Assembly (NCBI GenBank): GCA_029747015.1
Contig: JAKOGI010000186.1
Coordinates: 794,001 to 858,000, forward strand
Reading direction: 5' to 3'
DNA: 64,000 nucleotides
Source: Carnegiea gigantea
Taxonomy: Eukaryota; Streptophyta; Magnoliopsida; Caryophyllales; Cactaceae
The position numbers were made by a program, and so were the translations under genes. Every line of letters begins with the position of its first letter. Within the stretch, counting starts at the first letter, position 1. Shown here in pieces: positions 1 through 13,395 of this stretch. The notes under the pieces are model-generated. The model was given only the letters and a program-made list of their open reading frames with translations. It ran no database searches and had not been told where the DNA came from.

Positions 1-662
1 GTTAGAGGTGAATAAACATGGTGGTATTAACCAGACACTGCCTCATTTATCGTAGTTTGCATGGATTTAGACTCTTCTCATTCTAATAATTTTTGCCTAT
101 TTTAACAAGAGTTAGAGCTCTCAAACTCGTGTCAAACAAGCTAAATCTTTTCTGATTCTATAATTTATTCCACGCATAAATCTTTTTTTTTAAAAAATTC
201 AATTAACATCGTTTGCTCGTCCCACAATATGCTATTATGGGATAAACGTTATCATTGGCAGGTTTATATGGCTTTAGTTCTCTATTTAGTATTTATGCCA
301 AATTCATTTGCATATTCCTTTAATTGGACATAAACATAAGATCTTGCAAAGCCTATTATCAAAGTACAGTAATGATAATAGTGCAGCAAGTAATCAGATT
401 GAGATGGACGCTCTTGCTCCTTGTCAAAGTGAAATTCACATTAGAAATTGTTATTGAGTATTCTTGCTACTCAATGCTTCATATGTAAATTAGAGTTCAC
501 GAAAAACAATATTTTGATAATATATATGATCAAAATTAAAAATAAGGTCTAAGATGTTAATATATATTATTTAATAAACATTTTGTGTATTGAATTTATT
601 TTGTAAAGAATATCGTCGTTTATACATGCTAGAAATTATATGTGGATATTACTAGAGTAATT
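1..662. other. AT-rich intergenic DNA
   Basis: No reading frame, RNA gene or repeat structure could be recognised. The stretch is AT-rich with short homopolymers. Confidence 0.5.
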
Positions 663-1078
663 AGGCCGTGTTTTGCAACGGTATTTTGCGTAGCGTTCAG
701 TGTTTTGACCAGGTCAATAAACTAATTAGTTAATTTTTAGTTTTCGATAAACTATTGTTTTGACTAGCATTTCAAGTAGCGTTTAGCGTTGTAAGCAACG
801 TTTTTGAAAAGTTAATAGTATTAACGTTTGACATTTAAAAGCAGCGTTTCATATTTTTTAGTCAAAAAATATCCTTTAAAAATTTTATCTTTGGAAATTA
901 TCTATGTCCTTTTATGTCAATTCACATTAATCAGTTAGTATAAGAGCTAAATTTATCGAATACATTAGTTTCAACCGCTAATCTAAACAGCGATCCGTTA
1001 ATAGCTAAATTAGAAATGCTATTCACTACCTAAACTGTTCTCCGTCATTTAAACAGTTAATTTTATCAAACAGGACCT
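663..1078. mobile_element. hAT-like MITE, copy 1
   Basis: The segment starts AGGCCGTGTTT and ends with the complement of AGGTCCTGTTT, so it has imperfect terminal inverted repeats and no coding capacity. A related copy lies in the opposite orientation at about 28545-28972. The two share a long, nearly identical core around 805-865, which contains the word GTTTGACATTTAAAAG. I found no clear 8-bp target duplication, so the superfamily call rests on the termini only. Confidence 0.5.
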
Positions 1079-3190
1079 CAGTTGACAGAACATTAAAATG
1101 TAAATAATTGCCCAAGTTTGACGTCAAAAGTCACCAGTCCAAGACTAGCCCCACGCGCGAAATTATGTGATATCAAAGTTTTCACCATGACATGATAACA
1201 AACTAGGCAGGGGATGGAATAAAAAAATCCATCGTAGCAAGGCATAATTTCTTCCCTTCCCCTCCCCCCCCCCCCCCCCCTTTTTCCCCCCCTCCTAGAT
1301 CCCTTTTAAACAACATTAATATTCTTGGAAGATCGATCTTGTAAACAAGATACCTAATTGACACCTCTATTTCTGTATTGGGTAACATATATAAAATGCT
1401 TATTAAGCATCCTTATAACTTTTTAAAGTTTTTCTAGATCATTTTTCAAAAAAACAAACTACGTCTTATCAGTAGAGTACTATAACTTAAGGTTGACATC
1501 TATTTTTACAATAGTCATTAAAAGCCGAGTTAATAAAAATTATTAATAAAGATAGATTTATAGTCAATCTTCTAAACTCATATCACCTATTATTGACTCT
1601 CTTGTCACCAATAAATTAATTATAGACTTTGAATGATTGGCGATACCTAGATGAACTTTGTGCGCATGTGTAAAGTTACATTTGACTATATGTGAGATCG
1701 GGTATATATGGACTAGATTTCAAGATGATATTATCGATCCTCCATATTTCTTAGACAACTCCAAAATATTAAATATTCAAAGCAATATTGCCCTTAAAAG
1801 AGGCCCCACATCCAGAAGGTGCAAGAAAACACGTACCAGCATTATCTTCATGATCTCCCTTGAATTAACCAAGAAACAAGGTTTGAAACTTCCTTGAATT
1901 ACTCATATTATTATTGATGTCCTTTCCCCCCGTTTAATTAATTAATGTGCACGAGGTATCCTGGATAATGCCCTTGTATTTTCCTGGGAATATTCAGCGT
2001 TACTATTTTGTATTTACCAACTCTTATTAAATTTGTAGATTAAAAGCAATCATATCACCGGCCAAGGCCTACCCCAGAATGTTAACGATTGCAACTAATT
2101 TTTTAGAATAATCAATAAAGTTAGATCTGTTAAAATACAACGATTCAACACCTGACCCCACCCCCACCCCCCAAATGTTTGTGTTTGGTTTTCCCTTTCC
2201 TTGTCTGCATTTTGGGTTTCGCTGATCTGTAAAGTCGGACTTATAGTCGGTTCATTTCAGTTACTTTATACAATCCGATCTTTATTCATATGAGTTTCGG
2301 TAGGTTTAGTTGATTCAAATTAAATTGATTAAAATAAGATAAGTTCAATTAAATTAATCTAATGTGCGTCTTAACCTTTTTGGAGTCATATACAGTTACT
2401 TGATTAAAAGAGCTATAAGGATAGTTGAATTGCTTCAAATATCGCAATCAGTCTTTGCAACATGCATGCATTTTTCGCACTCACAATAGTCTGTTTGGGG
2501 AAAATGTTTGATGTGATCAAAACCTTTGCAATAGTGCTTCACGCCAGATACTCCTAATTGCGGGATTCTAAAAATGGATTTTTTTACTTGAAGGAAAAGA
2601 GTGCCTTTTGTAATACAAGTGGTCGTGTATATCAAATTTTAAAATTTATTTCTAACCGTGCTTCAAAATATCTCTAGTGGGTTTTTTTTTTGGGGATAAG
2701 AAAAAGGAATAATTCAGAATGTCCCTAATGGTTGAAAACAGTAAATTGTTAAATAGAGTTTATTTTGAGTTTTATTATTCATAACAACAATATCAATTAA
2801 ATTAGCTGCCTGCTATTAATCGGATCCTCCAAGCTAATTAATCACGTGCACAGAAGAATAGTCTAAACACTCCAACTAATTATTTTTTTTTTTTTTAAGA
2901 ACCAGCAATACTTATCCCACTTCTTGAAACATAATGTCTAGATATTGCACATAGAAAGTTCATCCAACCAATTCAAATACGACCAAAAAAAACTGATTAA
3001 TTATACACATATGATATTGCAGATGCGTCGGTCAATAAACAACATAATTAATGTTAATTTGGTGATTGAGAAGTATTACTAGAATGGTAATTGTCACTAA
3101 AAAAGTACGTGCTCAATTAAGGCAACCCCTTATGAAGGCAATCCCTTATATTTTAATAGATAGAATGCAAATTGCAATCCCTAGTTTTGG
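1079..3190. other. Intergenic DNA without recognised gene
   Basis: The stretch is AT-rich. It holds a long C tract with adjoining T run at about 1262-1300 and C-rich runs at about 2155-2171. Open frames here are short and resemble nothing I know. Confidence 0.45.
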
Positions 3191-3196
3191 GTTCAA

Positions 3197-3333
<137 letters not shown>

Positions 3334-3594
3334 AATATTGGATTTTATTAATTGTAACCTGTAGGGTTTTACATTACAATAAGTTCTCATAAGACAATTG
3401 ACATGGTGCATAGTAAGCAAATCGTAGATTGATATAAACATTGATATTTGAAGGAAATTTTAAGATGAAATATCATCAATTGTTAGATGAGACTGTACCA
3501 TAATAAATTATAGTGAGACAAGCAACATTGTGTGTAATAGAAGTAGAAAAATTAAAATAGAATGTGCATCGACATTATATTGCATTAATTATAA

Positions 3595-3722
3595 GTGAAG
3601 TTAAGTTCCAACCTAGAATTAATTGACAATAAATAAAGTAACTCTTTAACCCTATATAAATGCTCAAAATCTTTTATATTTCGATATGGGACAACATCCA
3701 CTTATATTCTTTAAAAATATTA
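3595..3722 (-). mobile_element. Decayed LTR fragment (TRIM-like family)
   Basis: The segment resembles the LTRs near 17033-17246 and 44034-44205. It has the same order of landmarks: the 'accaattgg'-like block, 'gtaactc', 'tatataaatgctcaaa' and a 'gggacaa' block. It is heavily diverged and truncated. Confidence 0.4.
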
Positions 3723-5808
3723 CACATCTAGAGGAAAATTATGTATCATTTTACTAGCCAAAGGGGAAAAAGAAAAGTATTCCATGAAATCAAATAAAAC
3801 AATTTCAAACAAATGTTTCCTTAATCAAAGCCAGATAGCAGATTTAGAAGGGAACTTGTTTTTCTTGTAATTTAGTGATTATTATATAATTTATATCTTA
3901 TGAGCGTAAAAGGTGGATGTACATGCATGCATCATCATCATTAATTGCATCATGTATTACTTGTACTGGTAACTTGTCAGGCAGTGTCGTAATTCTTCCT
4001 CCAACCCACGTCTTACCCTTAAATATTTTATCATAATTTAAATTAATATATTTTATAATTTAAAATTAATAAATTTTTAATAACTATAACTTATTATGAG
4101 TTACAAAATTTTAATATTCATTGACTACACTAACAAATAAAAATAGATATCTTAATCGGATCAACTCTATTTGAGAGGCATATTATATGTGTAATTTTGT
4201 AAATATAAAAAATTATGTATAAAAGGATAATTTTACACAATTTGTAAGTTTTGAACACCCTTTTACTATTTATTCATATCATTTTTTTTGATTTAATACA
4301 TAATAATATATATTTTAAATAAAAATAAGATATTTTTTAAATGTCTTACCATAAGTCATTTATTATTTTGCTTCTTTTGGCGGCCACTAATACATACTAA
4401 TTAATAATCAAGTTAAACGCCATTATATTGAAAGTTATGACGTCGGGGGCATAGAAAGAGATGAAGAGAAAGAGACAAAGCCGATGCTTTCTTGCGTATT
4501 AAATGCTAAGCATATTCCTAGAGCATATTGACGTCTATCCCACTTAATCTATCTTAAAATTATTTTTTTAATTTTAAAAATCTTAAAATAATTTTAACCT
4601 GTTTTTACAATAGAATTTAATATTAATGTTATAGCGACGATGAATGACACACCATGCAGTTAATTATGTTTTTGTCACGTTCTGTTTTTTTATCCCGATA
4701 ATTTGAGCCGAATAGGCTTCGTATGAACCAAAGTAGGAAACCACCTACAGAACAACCATACCCCTGTTGTCTAGTTAATTAGGGCAATAGAACAAAACAA
4801 TTATATATTTGTTAGGTCTGTTTTAAGGAGTTAAATAGCATTATATAGCCAATCTTCAATAAAAGTAATTTTTTTTAGCAGAGAAAAGGGAAGAACTCCG
4901 TTAAATAATTGGTCACACAATACTTACAAGGCATATCGAACAAGAACAAATGCAAACTCTAATATCATATCAAAATGCAATCTACATTCTAAAAAAGCTA
5001 CTTTCACGTACATTCATCGTTTGTCTTCCTACAATTGTTGTTTCATTATACAACCTGAAGAAGAGATCCACAAACCTGGTGTAATGTCGTTTTCGAAATA
5101 GATATGCTGATGATATGGTGTAGTCTTCTAAAAGAAGAAAATCTTCTGACGAAAGAGATCCCATTTGAAGTGTCGAAAATATAATGCATTTAATATTTTG
5201 TTTGATAGTTTTTCAAAATTTGATTGTAAATGTCGATTAATGGAAAGTATTGCATTCGCAAAATAAATTATAAGCCCTATTTGAGTTTTATATAAACTCA
5301 TGAATCCCACCCATAGACCAACCCCCTTAATGAGCTTCTAGAAAGATAGCTAGCTAGGAAAGCATTTGAACTAAACAGCATTATGGAACATTAAATAAAA
5401 TAAATAATATCTGACCAGCTCCATCCATGAAAAACAAAATTTAAAATTCCAAGTATTATTGCAACTTTATTGCTTATAAACCAACCATGCAAATTCTTAT
5501 GCATGCTCGAGCACTTAATTATTCTTTCATTGTACAATTCATCCCTTGGAAAATATGCCAAAAAGGCTGCACGATAACAAATAACATTAACCATTAAACA
5601 ACTCTCACACTCAACGAGACAAATTACTATTTCAATTGAAGAGACTGTACTGCTATGAAAAGTAAAATACTACTTAATAGAAATGAAAAGATGACTATGG
5701 AGAAGGCTCGGATGATCGGTTTTCCAACCATCTTAGCCTTTGTAAAATCTAAAGTAAAAATTATTATAAAAAAAAGCAAAAATTGAAAAATTTAGTTATA
5801 CGGATCGA

Positions 5809-5810
<2 letters not shown>
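3723..5810. other. Intergenic DNA without recognised gene
   Basis: AT-rich DNA with only short chance frames. I see no repeat with defined ends. Confidence 0.45.

Positions 5811-5811
<1 letters not shown>

Positions 5812-5873
<62 letters not shown>
5812..5873. repeat. (AT)n microsatellite
   Basis: About 60 bp of uninterrupted AT dinucleotides. Confidence 0.95.
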
Positions 5874-5877
<4 letters not shown>

Positions 5878-6301
5878 TATAAGATGTCATAAGTGTTACC
5901 AGAAACATGAAGCGTCATTCCCATTTTTAATATTCTTTCTAAATACACATTTAGAGGGTGTTGATTCACCTGCCATGAACGAGAACTGGAGCTAGAGATA
6001 GAAAATTTAGGGGGAGAGTGAAAGAATTTCTCGCCCAATTTTTATTCAGCCTACATTCTGATACGAATCAGGGATCAAGAAGATTCAAGATGAGAATTGA
6101 TGTGATTTTGAAGAAATTTTTTTGAAATCCAGAATGAATTTGCAGAAATTCGAAGGAATTAGCTTCAATTGTTTATCCATGGCATTGTCAGCAAATCAGG
6201 TTCTAATTATGTTCAATAATCTTTTCAACAAAAAATTTAAACTAATGATTAAAGACCCATAAATAAGTTTGTAATCTAACGCATATATCTCACTCAGAAA
6301 G

Positions 6302-6486
6302 ACTCTGATATCATGTTCAATTTCAATATAAATAAGGTAATAAACAAAGAGTCGTGCATATAAACTCAAATGAGATTCCAACTCAAAATCAATTGGCAAC
6401 AAGGGGAGTAACTTACACGCTTATATACATGTTCAATCCCTTCAGTTTTATCAATGTGGGACAAACCTCACTTTTATAGTCTAACA
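6302..6486 (-). mobile_element. LTR with adjoining PBS remnant
   Basis: Read on the minus strand, an LTR-like block of about 173 bp starts TGTTAG and ends TTGAACA. It is followed at once by TGATATCAGAGT, a degenerate form of the initiator-Met tRNA primer site TGGTATCAGAGC. The order LTR then PBS identifies it as the 5' end of a small LTR element whose remainder is lost. Confidence 0.5.
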
Positions 6487-6547
6487 GAGAGCATGATTGT
6501 TTAAAATTCTATCAAAACGCTAAATTAAAGTCAACGAAAAACTTAAG

Positions 6548-6740
6548 TTGTTTGAATATGAAAGTGAAATTTGTTCCACATTGATAAAACTAAAGGGTTT
6601 GAGCATGTATATAAGCTTATGAGTTATTCAACTAATTTTTAATTTGTTTTGGATTGAAACTTCATTTGAACGTATATATATGTATGAATCTTTATTTAAA
6701 ACCCAATTGATATATAAAAATTTACCATAAGTTTAATAAT
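6548..6740 (+). mobile_element. LTR fragment, same family, opposite orientation
   Basis: It contains the family landmarks CCACATTGATAAAA, a GTTTGAGCATG-type block and TATATAAGCTTATGAGTTA in forward order. Together with 6302-6486 it makes a diverged inverted pair about 60 bp apart. Confidence 0.4.
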
Positions 6741-6867
6741 GATCAAATATCAATGACATGACACGAGACTCACAATGTGCTAATTAATATGATGATGATG
6801 ATGATGATGAATGGTCTGCCTGTTTCGTATTTATGCTTACAGATCACCAATTTACCAGCCGATTTTG

Positions 6868-7302
6868 GCCCTGTTTGGTAAACAGCTGTTAGTTGTTAGC
6901 TGTTAGCTGTTTGTATTAGCTGTTTGCTGTTAGCTGTTTGAATTAGCTGTTTATATTAGTTGTTTGAATTAGCTGTTTTTAGAAAAAATGTTTGGTAAAA
7001 ATTAGCTTTTTCTAAAAAATATGTTGGTAAAATTTTATTTATACCCTTATTTATGAATTAGTTTTTAATGAGATGTGTGTAATTTTTCCAAACTTATGGA
7101 CAATTATATCATTTCTACAAAAAGCTCTTCTCAAAAGGCTAATGGGAATAGCTTTTTCAAAAAGAGCTTTTTGGAGCCAAACAGCTATTGCAAACAGCTC
7201 TTTACCAAACACCCTTTGGCTGTTTGACTTGGTCAAAACAGCCAAAATCCTCCCAAACAGCTATTTTTTCTCAAAAAGCTGTTGTTACCAAACACCCCCT
7301 TT
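6868..7302. mobile_element. hAT-like MITE with AGCTGTT-rich ends
   Basis: Terminal inverted repeats carry TGTTTGGTAA followed by AGCTGTT. The left half has many copies of 'ttagctgttt', and the right half carries complementary 'aaacagc' words. It has no coding capacity. The exact ends and target duplication are not resolved. Confidence 0.5.
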
Positions 7303-8405
7303 GACTTTATGCTCGTATGTTGTCTTCATCATTGTTCGCACTTTATGCTGAATTGCTAATCAAAAATTGATTTTTTTTTTTTTTAAGAGCTCTCCAGAAT
7401 TGAAAAGTGCTAGGGTTTGAACTCAAGACTATCACAAATTCACACTTTAAGGTAGACCTTCTGGAAGATTAAGACTATACATGGAGTAGGGCGTGAAGAG
7501 AGTGAACCTTGGGAGGTACGGATTGTTAATCTAATTAAATAAGGCACAAATTACACTAACTTAAAAGATAATCAAGAAAAAAATACAGCAGCAGTAATGC
7601 AGTAACACTTGTTGCTGACCATTAATGAATGCTAATGATATTCAATTAAAACTTAACTAAGGCTAAATGCATCCCCCCCAACCCAATCTGACAAGCAAAG
7701 ACTATCAGAGTATCTCTCAATTCTCAAGGCTAGCACATGCTTATTTATTCACAAATGGCTATAAACTATAATTAGTTAACTAACGGGTTGTTAATTAATG
7801 ATATAATTACGGTTGAATTTCTAACATGAAACATTGACTTTTAACATTAAAAAAGGAGCTAATTAATAAGGGATCTCAATAAGATAATTACCTTTTTTTA
7901 AGGTGAGGATTTCGAACCCTTTTTTTTTTTTTTTTAACTCCAGTTGTTTTACTCAAGATTATATTGAATCTCGATTGTTTTTAAATTTATCTATTAATGC
8001 AATCATTGTTATAGCAGACATCTCTAAAACCATTCCAATTTAATGTTCTCAACATCATGTGATTCAATAAAATAGAATATATATCATAAAGTAGCTTAAG
8101 TTAAGCATTACATTTTCGATGTCTACGAATTTTTTAATACTTTCTGCAATGTATAATCATAATAATTTAGAGTATATGTTCGAAGAAAAAGTACGCAAAT
8201 ATTATAGCTTGATTTATTGGCATATATAGTAGGTTTTGATACAGTCTATACTTTATGACGTAATTCTCTGCATTACTACTGACTCAATCCATAATTTATT
8301 TCTTATTGTCTGATTAAAAAGTTATTAGAAACTACCTTTATAATAGTAAGAGTAGAATTATATACTAAGTAAAATGATAGCAACAATAGATTATTATTAA
8401 TTATA
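7303..8405. other. Intergenic DNA without recognised gene
   Basis: AT-rich sequence with a poly-T run near 7372 and no supported gene. Confidence 0.4.
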
Positions 8406-9431
8406 GTAGTGTTTGGTTGGAAGGAAAATTGTTTTTCCGAAAAATCATTTTCTTTGAAAAATATTTTTCCAAAAAAAATTGATTTTTATGTCATATTTTT
8501 CGTTGTTTGGTATAGGATAAATTATTTTTTATAAAAAAGAGAAAAATGTCAATTAAATTGTTTAAATGGCAAAAAATATTGACTAAATGGTCGTAGTTGA
8601 TACAAATGTTGACTAAATGAAGAAATTTTGAGCGTAAAATTCACATTTGAATTTTTTTCAATACTTCATCTCAGATAATGAAATTCCGATCTAAACCGTT
8701 AAAATTATTTTAATAACGAGAAACATCAATTGAATTGTTTAAGTGGCGAAAAATATCGATTGAACTGTCATTGCGGAGAAAAATATTGATCAAATGAAGA
8801 AATTTCATGCTCAAAATCTAGATTTTAGCATATTTTAATCTTTTCTATCCGATGATGAAGCTTCGATCCAAAATATTGAAATTGTTCTAATGGTGTAAAA
8901 TATTGACTGCACTATTTAAGGGGTAAGAAAATATTAATTGAATTGTCGTTGTGGATGTTGAGCAAATGAAATATTATCAAGCTCAAAATCTGAATTTGAC
9001 ACATTTCCTATCTGATGATCAAGTTTCGATTCAAACTGTTGAAATTATTTTACTGGCGACTCGACTGAATTATTTTAGTGGCAAAAAAAATCGATTAAGT
9101 TGTCGTAGTGGAGATAAGTGTCGACCAAATGAAAAAAATTTGAGCTGAAAATTCAAATTTGAGTTCATTTTAATTTTTTCATCGGATAATCAAGTTTCGA
9201 CCTAAACTGTTGAAATCGAATTTTTCACCTAAATTTAACTGACCATATCATCAAAGAGGTGAAAGAGGAAAATCAATTTCCTATCCTCTCAAAAAGGAAA
9301 TTATTTTCTTTCATTGGAAAAAAAATTATTTTTCTTAGAAAATAGTTTTTTATCATCTATTATACCAAACAATAAAAAATAAAAAATTATTTTCTAAAAA
9401 AATTATTTTTTTCCCAATCAAACATTACCTA
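8406..9431. mobile_element. TIR element with four internal ~176-bp repeats, copy 1
   Basis: The left end reads AGTGTTTGGTTGG and the right end reads CCAATCAAACATTACC, so the termini are inverted. Inside, a unit marked by 'tttaa(g/a)tggc..aaaaatat' recurs at about 8559, 8738, 8915 and 9071. Each unit also holds a version of 'gatcaaatgaagaaattt' and 'gatgatgaagcttcgatccaaa'. There is no transposase. A second, right-truncated copy lies at 29253-30070. Confidence 0.55.
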
Positions 9432-10808
9432 TGAATAAATAAAGCAAAAAGATACGGGATTACTACGCTACACGCCAGTAGTAATAGTAGGGAAAGTATC
9501 AGAGTTCGCATTGGAGAAGGGAGGTAGGGCCAGGTGATGTGGACGTGGACGACTAATAAAGGGAGGGGCCAATGGCCATACGTAAGCAGCGGCAACTAAG
9601 CTTACGTCATTTTTTGTACAGTAAATTGTCATTTATTTGGGAAAAAATAAAAGCGTGAAGAGGAGCAGCAACGCGGAAGAGGGGTTGAAAGATTCTCCCG
9701 TCTCACTCCATCTTCATTTCTGGGCAAACCATTTCATTTTTCATCCATTCATTCTTTATTTCAGTGATTATCTTCCAGACGTTCAGCCAATCATACACTG
9801 CCTAATGCTCATAGTCATGTGGTTTTTGTTTTTTTATTTTTGAAATTTTACTGTGGAGAAATCATTCGTTTTTGTAATTGTTGACTTCATGTCGGCTTGA
9901 TCCTTCTCTTGTTTTTGTTTTTTTTGTTTCCTTTCCCTGTGGGCTTGCTGTCGTGATTTTCTGATTTCAATTCAATATTCAAGACATCCACACGACTAGG
10001 TACACTTAATTGTGCACTAAATAACAAGCATTAATCTTCATTTTCTTCTTCTTTTTTTTGGCAAATATGTTAAAAATTAAGAAAATTGTCGTAATATACT
10101 CCTTTTGCCTTTTCACCTCCCAGAAAAAAATCAAGCTGGAGTCAACAGATTTATTTATTTTTTTCTATTTGTTCATTGAAATTATTCTTGCCTATGGTCA
10201 ATTAAAATTCTCAATTTTGAATCACTCCAAGTTTTTTTTTTTTTTGGTAGGCGGTTGAGAAGGCAAAAGCTTTGTGCATCGTTATATCATCCAAAAATCT
10301 GTTAGCTATCTATTCTAAAGAGATGGCGGAAGAAATGAAAAGAAATTACATACGTAATATCAGTACTATTTATAAACTTTTTTTAACTGAAATTACCCCC
10401 CACTTTTACCCCCCTCCCCCCCTTTATATTTCTTGTCCCGTCTCGCCCAATTCCCAACCCGAACCTCCCTTCCTTCTCTTCGCCTCTCTATGCAATAGCC
10501 ACACTCCTATTTTTCTCCTGATTAAACAGAGCACATAGATCCGGTCTCGCAATTTCTCGTGCATTTCCTTGAATTTGATCATCATCATCATCATCTTTTA
10601 TCTTTAGTTCATTTCTCAGCTACCCTTTTTGAATTTTCTTTTTAAGGGTTCACTTTTATATATATGGCTTCTTCCACATACTACTATCTTCAAAATTGCC
10701 CTGTTTTCGAACTCCTCTACTAAGATTTATCTCTCTCTCTCTCTCTCACGCAATTATACGTCACAAATTGGCCAGCTTCTCTTTGAAATTAAGCTTGGGA
10801 AGGAGTTA
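9432..10808 (+). promoter_or_regulatory. Upstream region of the WRKY gene
   Basis: This holds W-box cores TTGACT at 9881-9885 (+) and on the complementary strand at 10140-10145 and 10196-10201, so auto- or cross-regulation by WRKY proteins is plausible. An as-1-type TGACG core lies on the complement at 9605-9609. A TATA-like TATTTATAAA lies near 10367. A (CT)n run at about 10731-10747 probably falls in the 5' UTR. The motifs are short, and function is inferred from position. Confidence 0.4.
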
Positions 10809-11891
10809 ATGGAGAAGATGAAGGGAAGTACTTCAATGGATCAAAGGGCTGTGATGATCGAGGAGCTAGCTCAGGGGCTCGAGCTAGTTAAGCAGCTCAG
10901 AACGCGCCTGTCAGTTAGCTCAACTGATGATGATCAAGCTCTTAACCACTCATTAGTGGATAAGATGCTCTCTGTCTTTGACAAATCAATTTCTTTGGCC
11001 AAGTTGTTCAATTTAACTGAGCTTCATAAAGTTCGCACGGACTCGCCGCATTCTCTGGCTCAGAGCTGCCCTGGAAGTGAAGACTCCTCTCATGACCTTC
11101 GACCGTCTAGAAAAAGGTGCATTTGAGCTTATTATGCCGTCATAAGAAGGATTTATACTGGGTGGTGGTTGTTATCGTTAATATTAACTTTTATTGTTGG
11201 GGGTGAACAGGAAGAAGATGTCACCTAGGATTGAATGGATCCGGGTTAGCCCGGGCGGGTCGGGTTCTGTTCTCGGAGGTCCTCTTGATGATGGTTATAG
11301 CTGGAGGAAGTACGGACAGAAAGAAATCCTCAATGCTAAGCATCCACGGTATGCAATTACCTGAAATTAGATTTTTCTTTTTTTTCTTTTTAGTGAATAG
11401 CAGCTACCTTAATTAGTAAGGCTTCATACCTTGATGTAATTAATTAATGTGTGTTTCTTTATCTAAAGTTCAGTACTTGTTTTTGTGAAGTTTGTCGGGA
11501 TTGATTCAGGAATGATCTATCATGGGTTATATGGGAAGGATGCGAATTAGTTAGTAAAATTTGATACATCATTGTCTAAGATTATTGTTAAAACAAGGAC
11601 TTAGCTGTCTTTTGGTTTGGACAACTCAAGTTTATACTTTATTTACTTTCTTTTCTAGAACATAAATCATTGAGGAGATTCGCAACAAAAGTGTTTTATT
11701 TTGTACTTTATGTATAATTCATTTCCACGCTTTATATATAATAATATTTACACATGTTTCATATCATAATAAATTAGCATCATCTTTCTCCTTTTTTTTT
11801 ACCCCCAACCTTATGTAAGGTTGTTTTCATTATTATTATATATAGCTAAGTGCCTGTAATTTGTATTGCACATCAGATGACGATAGTTTAA

Positions 11892-11936
<45 letters not shown>

Positions 11937-13395
11937 TAGATAGAAACAATAGTTAAAGCAAGCAGAGTGTCCGCATACTGAGGGTCCTACTCCGATTCCT
12001 ATGTTTGCGGCCGTCTTGATGTATTTGTCTCTTTCTCCACGTTCAATTTTTTATTTTTTAAAAATAAATTTCTGTCTTTCCTTTTTTTTGGGGGGTTCAG
12101 AATAATAAATATCTGTTTGATGTTTTACCTTTGTACGTCTGCTCCATTGGATGTTAGGCTGGAAAACATCCAAAATTGCTTCTTCTTGAAGCATTAAAAT
12201 GGACATTCAAGACTGTAAATTTAGTGCTCTAGTAAAGTTAAAATCATGATTCAAGTAGTTTAACATTTGTTCCCTTTAAATAAGGTATCGGATTTGAGTA
12301 TTGTGAATTAAAAAAGTCTGTAATTGGAGAGTTATATTTCTTATTGGACCAACAATCGTTCGACTCCAATGAAATGGATGATTCAAGATCCAAAAAAAAA
12401 AAGAGAGCCAAAATCAATGGTGGATTTAATGTGAGCTTGAGAGATGAAACTTGGGTTGTTGGTGAATATTCAAACCAAAATAGTGAATATATTATTATGT
12501 GAAGTGAGGTCACTTATTAAGTTTACTGCGTTCACTTTGTCAGTTTGTTTGGAAAGCCTTTAGACGAATATGAAATAAATGTGTATGTGAATAGATACTA
12601 TACTACACGGTGAACAAATCGTCCTTTATCTTTAAAAAAAAGATATTTTTAGTATGTTCTAAAATGATTTATGAAACTATATTGTAAAGATGTTTATATT
12701 GCACTATACATCTTTTCTGAAAATTATGATTTATTAAACTAAAACTTTATTTTAAATTGTGAATATCTTACAGGGGATATTACAGATGTACACATCGTCA
12801 CACCCAAGGATGTTTTGCCACAAAACAGGTCCAAAAATCCGACCAAGACCCATCCATCTACCAAGTCATCTACAAGGGCGAGCACACGTGCACTCAGCAG
12901 GCCCATTTGGTCCAGGCCAATAAAAAGCCCAATCAGGCCCAAATCAAAGTCCAACCACAGCCACAGCCACAGCCACAGCCACAATCACAACCACTCCCAA
13001 CCCCACAACAACAATGCCAACCGGTTGAGTCAAACCAACAAGAAGTCACTTTCGGCCTGGGCTCAGATGTGTGCTCAAAAGTTGACCCCACAGGAATAGA
13101 GGATGATGCCTATATTTTCGGGTCCTTATCATTAAATGCGGCCCAATGTGAACCAGGACTAGTTGAAGACTGCATGCTGAGTTCCTCCCCTGGGTTTTGG
13201 CCACTGGCAGCCTCGGAATACAACTGTTTTCCGATCTCGCCATGCCGGATCACCGCTTTCGGCCTGGAGCTGAACGTGCAGACATGGCAATCCGACCTGA
13301 ATGAGTTGATATACGGGCCGAGTTCGGTTTCAAATTCATCGAATGTTGGTGACTTTGAGTACCCCTACCACATGTTGCCGGATATTGATGTCTAA
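10809..13395 (+). CDS. Group III WRKY transcription factor
   Basis: DNA-binding regulator of stress and defence genes that recognises W-boxes in the nucleus. Three exons are joined: 10809-11116, 11211-11348 and 12774-13395, all with GT-AG borders, giving 355 residues. The first ATG in frame with the conserved N-terminus sets the start; the frame upstream of it opens only with TTG. Residues 101-105 form a basic RKRKK patch, a likely nuclear signal. The WRKYGQK heptad is at 134-140. The zinc ligands are C154, C162, H186 and C188, spaced C-X7-C-X23-H-X1-C, which defines group III. The second intron interrupts the domain after Pro-Arg, the position usual for this group. A Gln/Pro repeat at about 209-225 precedes an acidic C-terminus. 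The N-terminus resembles the WRKY30/41/53 branch. Intron 2 is 1.4 kb and carries an (AT)n tract. Confidence 0.9.
11895..11934. repeat. (AT)n microsatellite in WRKY intron 2
   Basis: About 40 bp of AT dinucleotides inside the second intron. Confidence 0.9.

Noticed and set aside
10629..10808. 60-codon N-terminal extension of the WRKY frame
   Set aside because: It opens with TTG, not ATG, and the translated part is the pyrimidine-rich 5' UTR. The ATG at 10809 fits the family.
12739..12984. Trp-Leu-rich and His-Ser-rich frames over the WRKY third exon
   Set aside because: They are other-frame readings of the CCACAG repeat.
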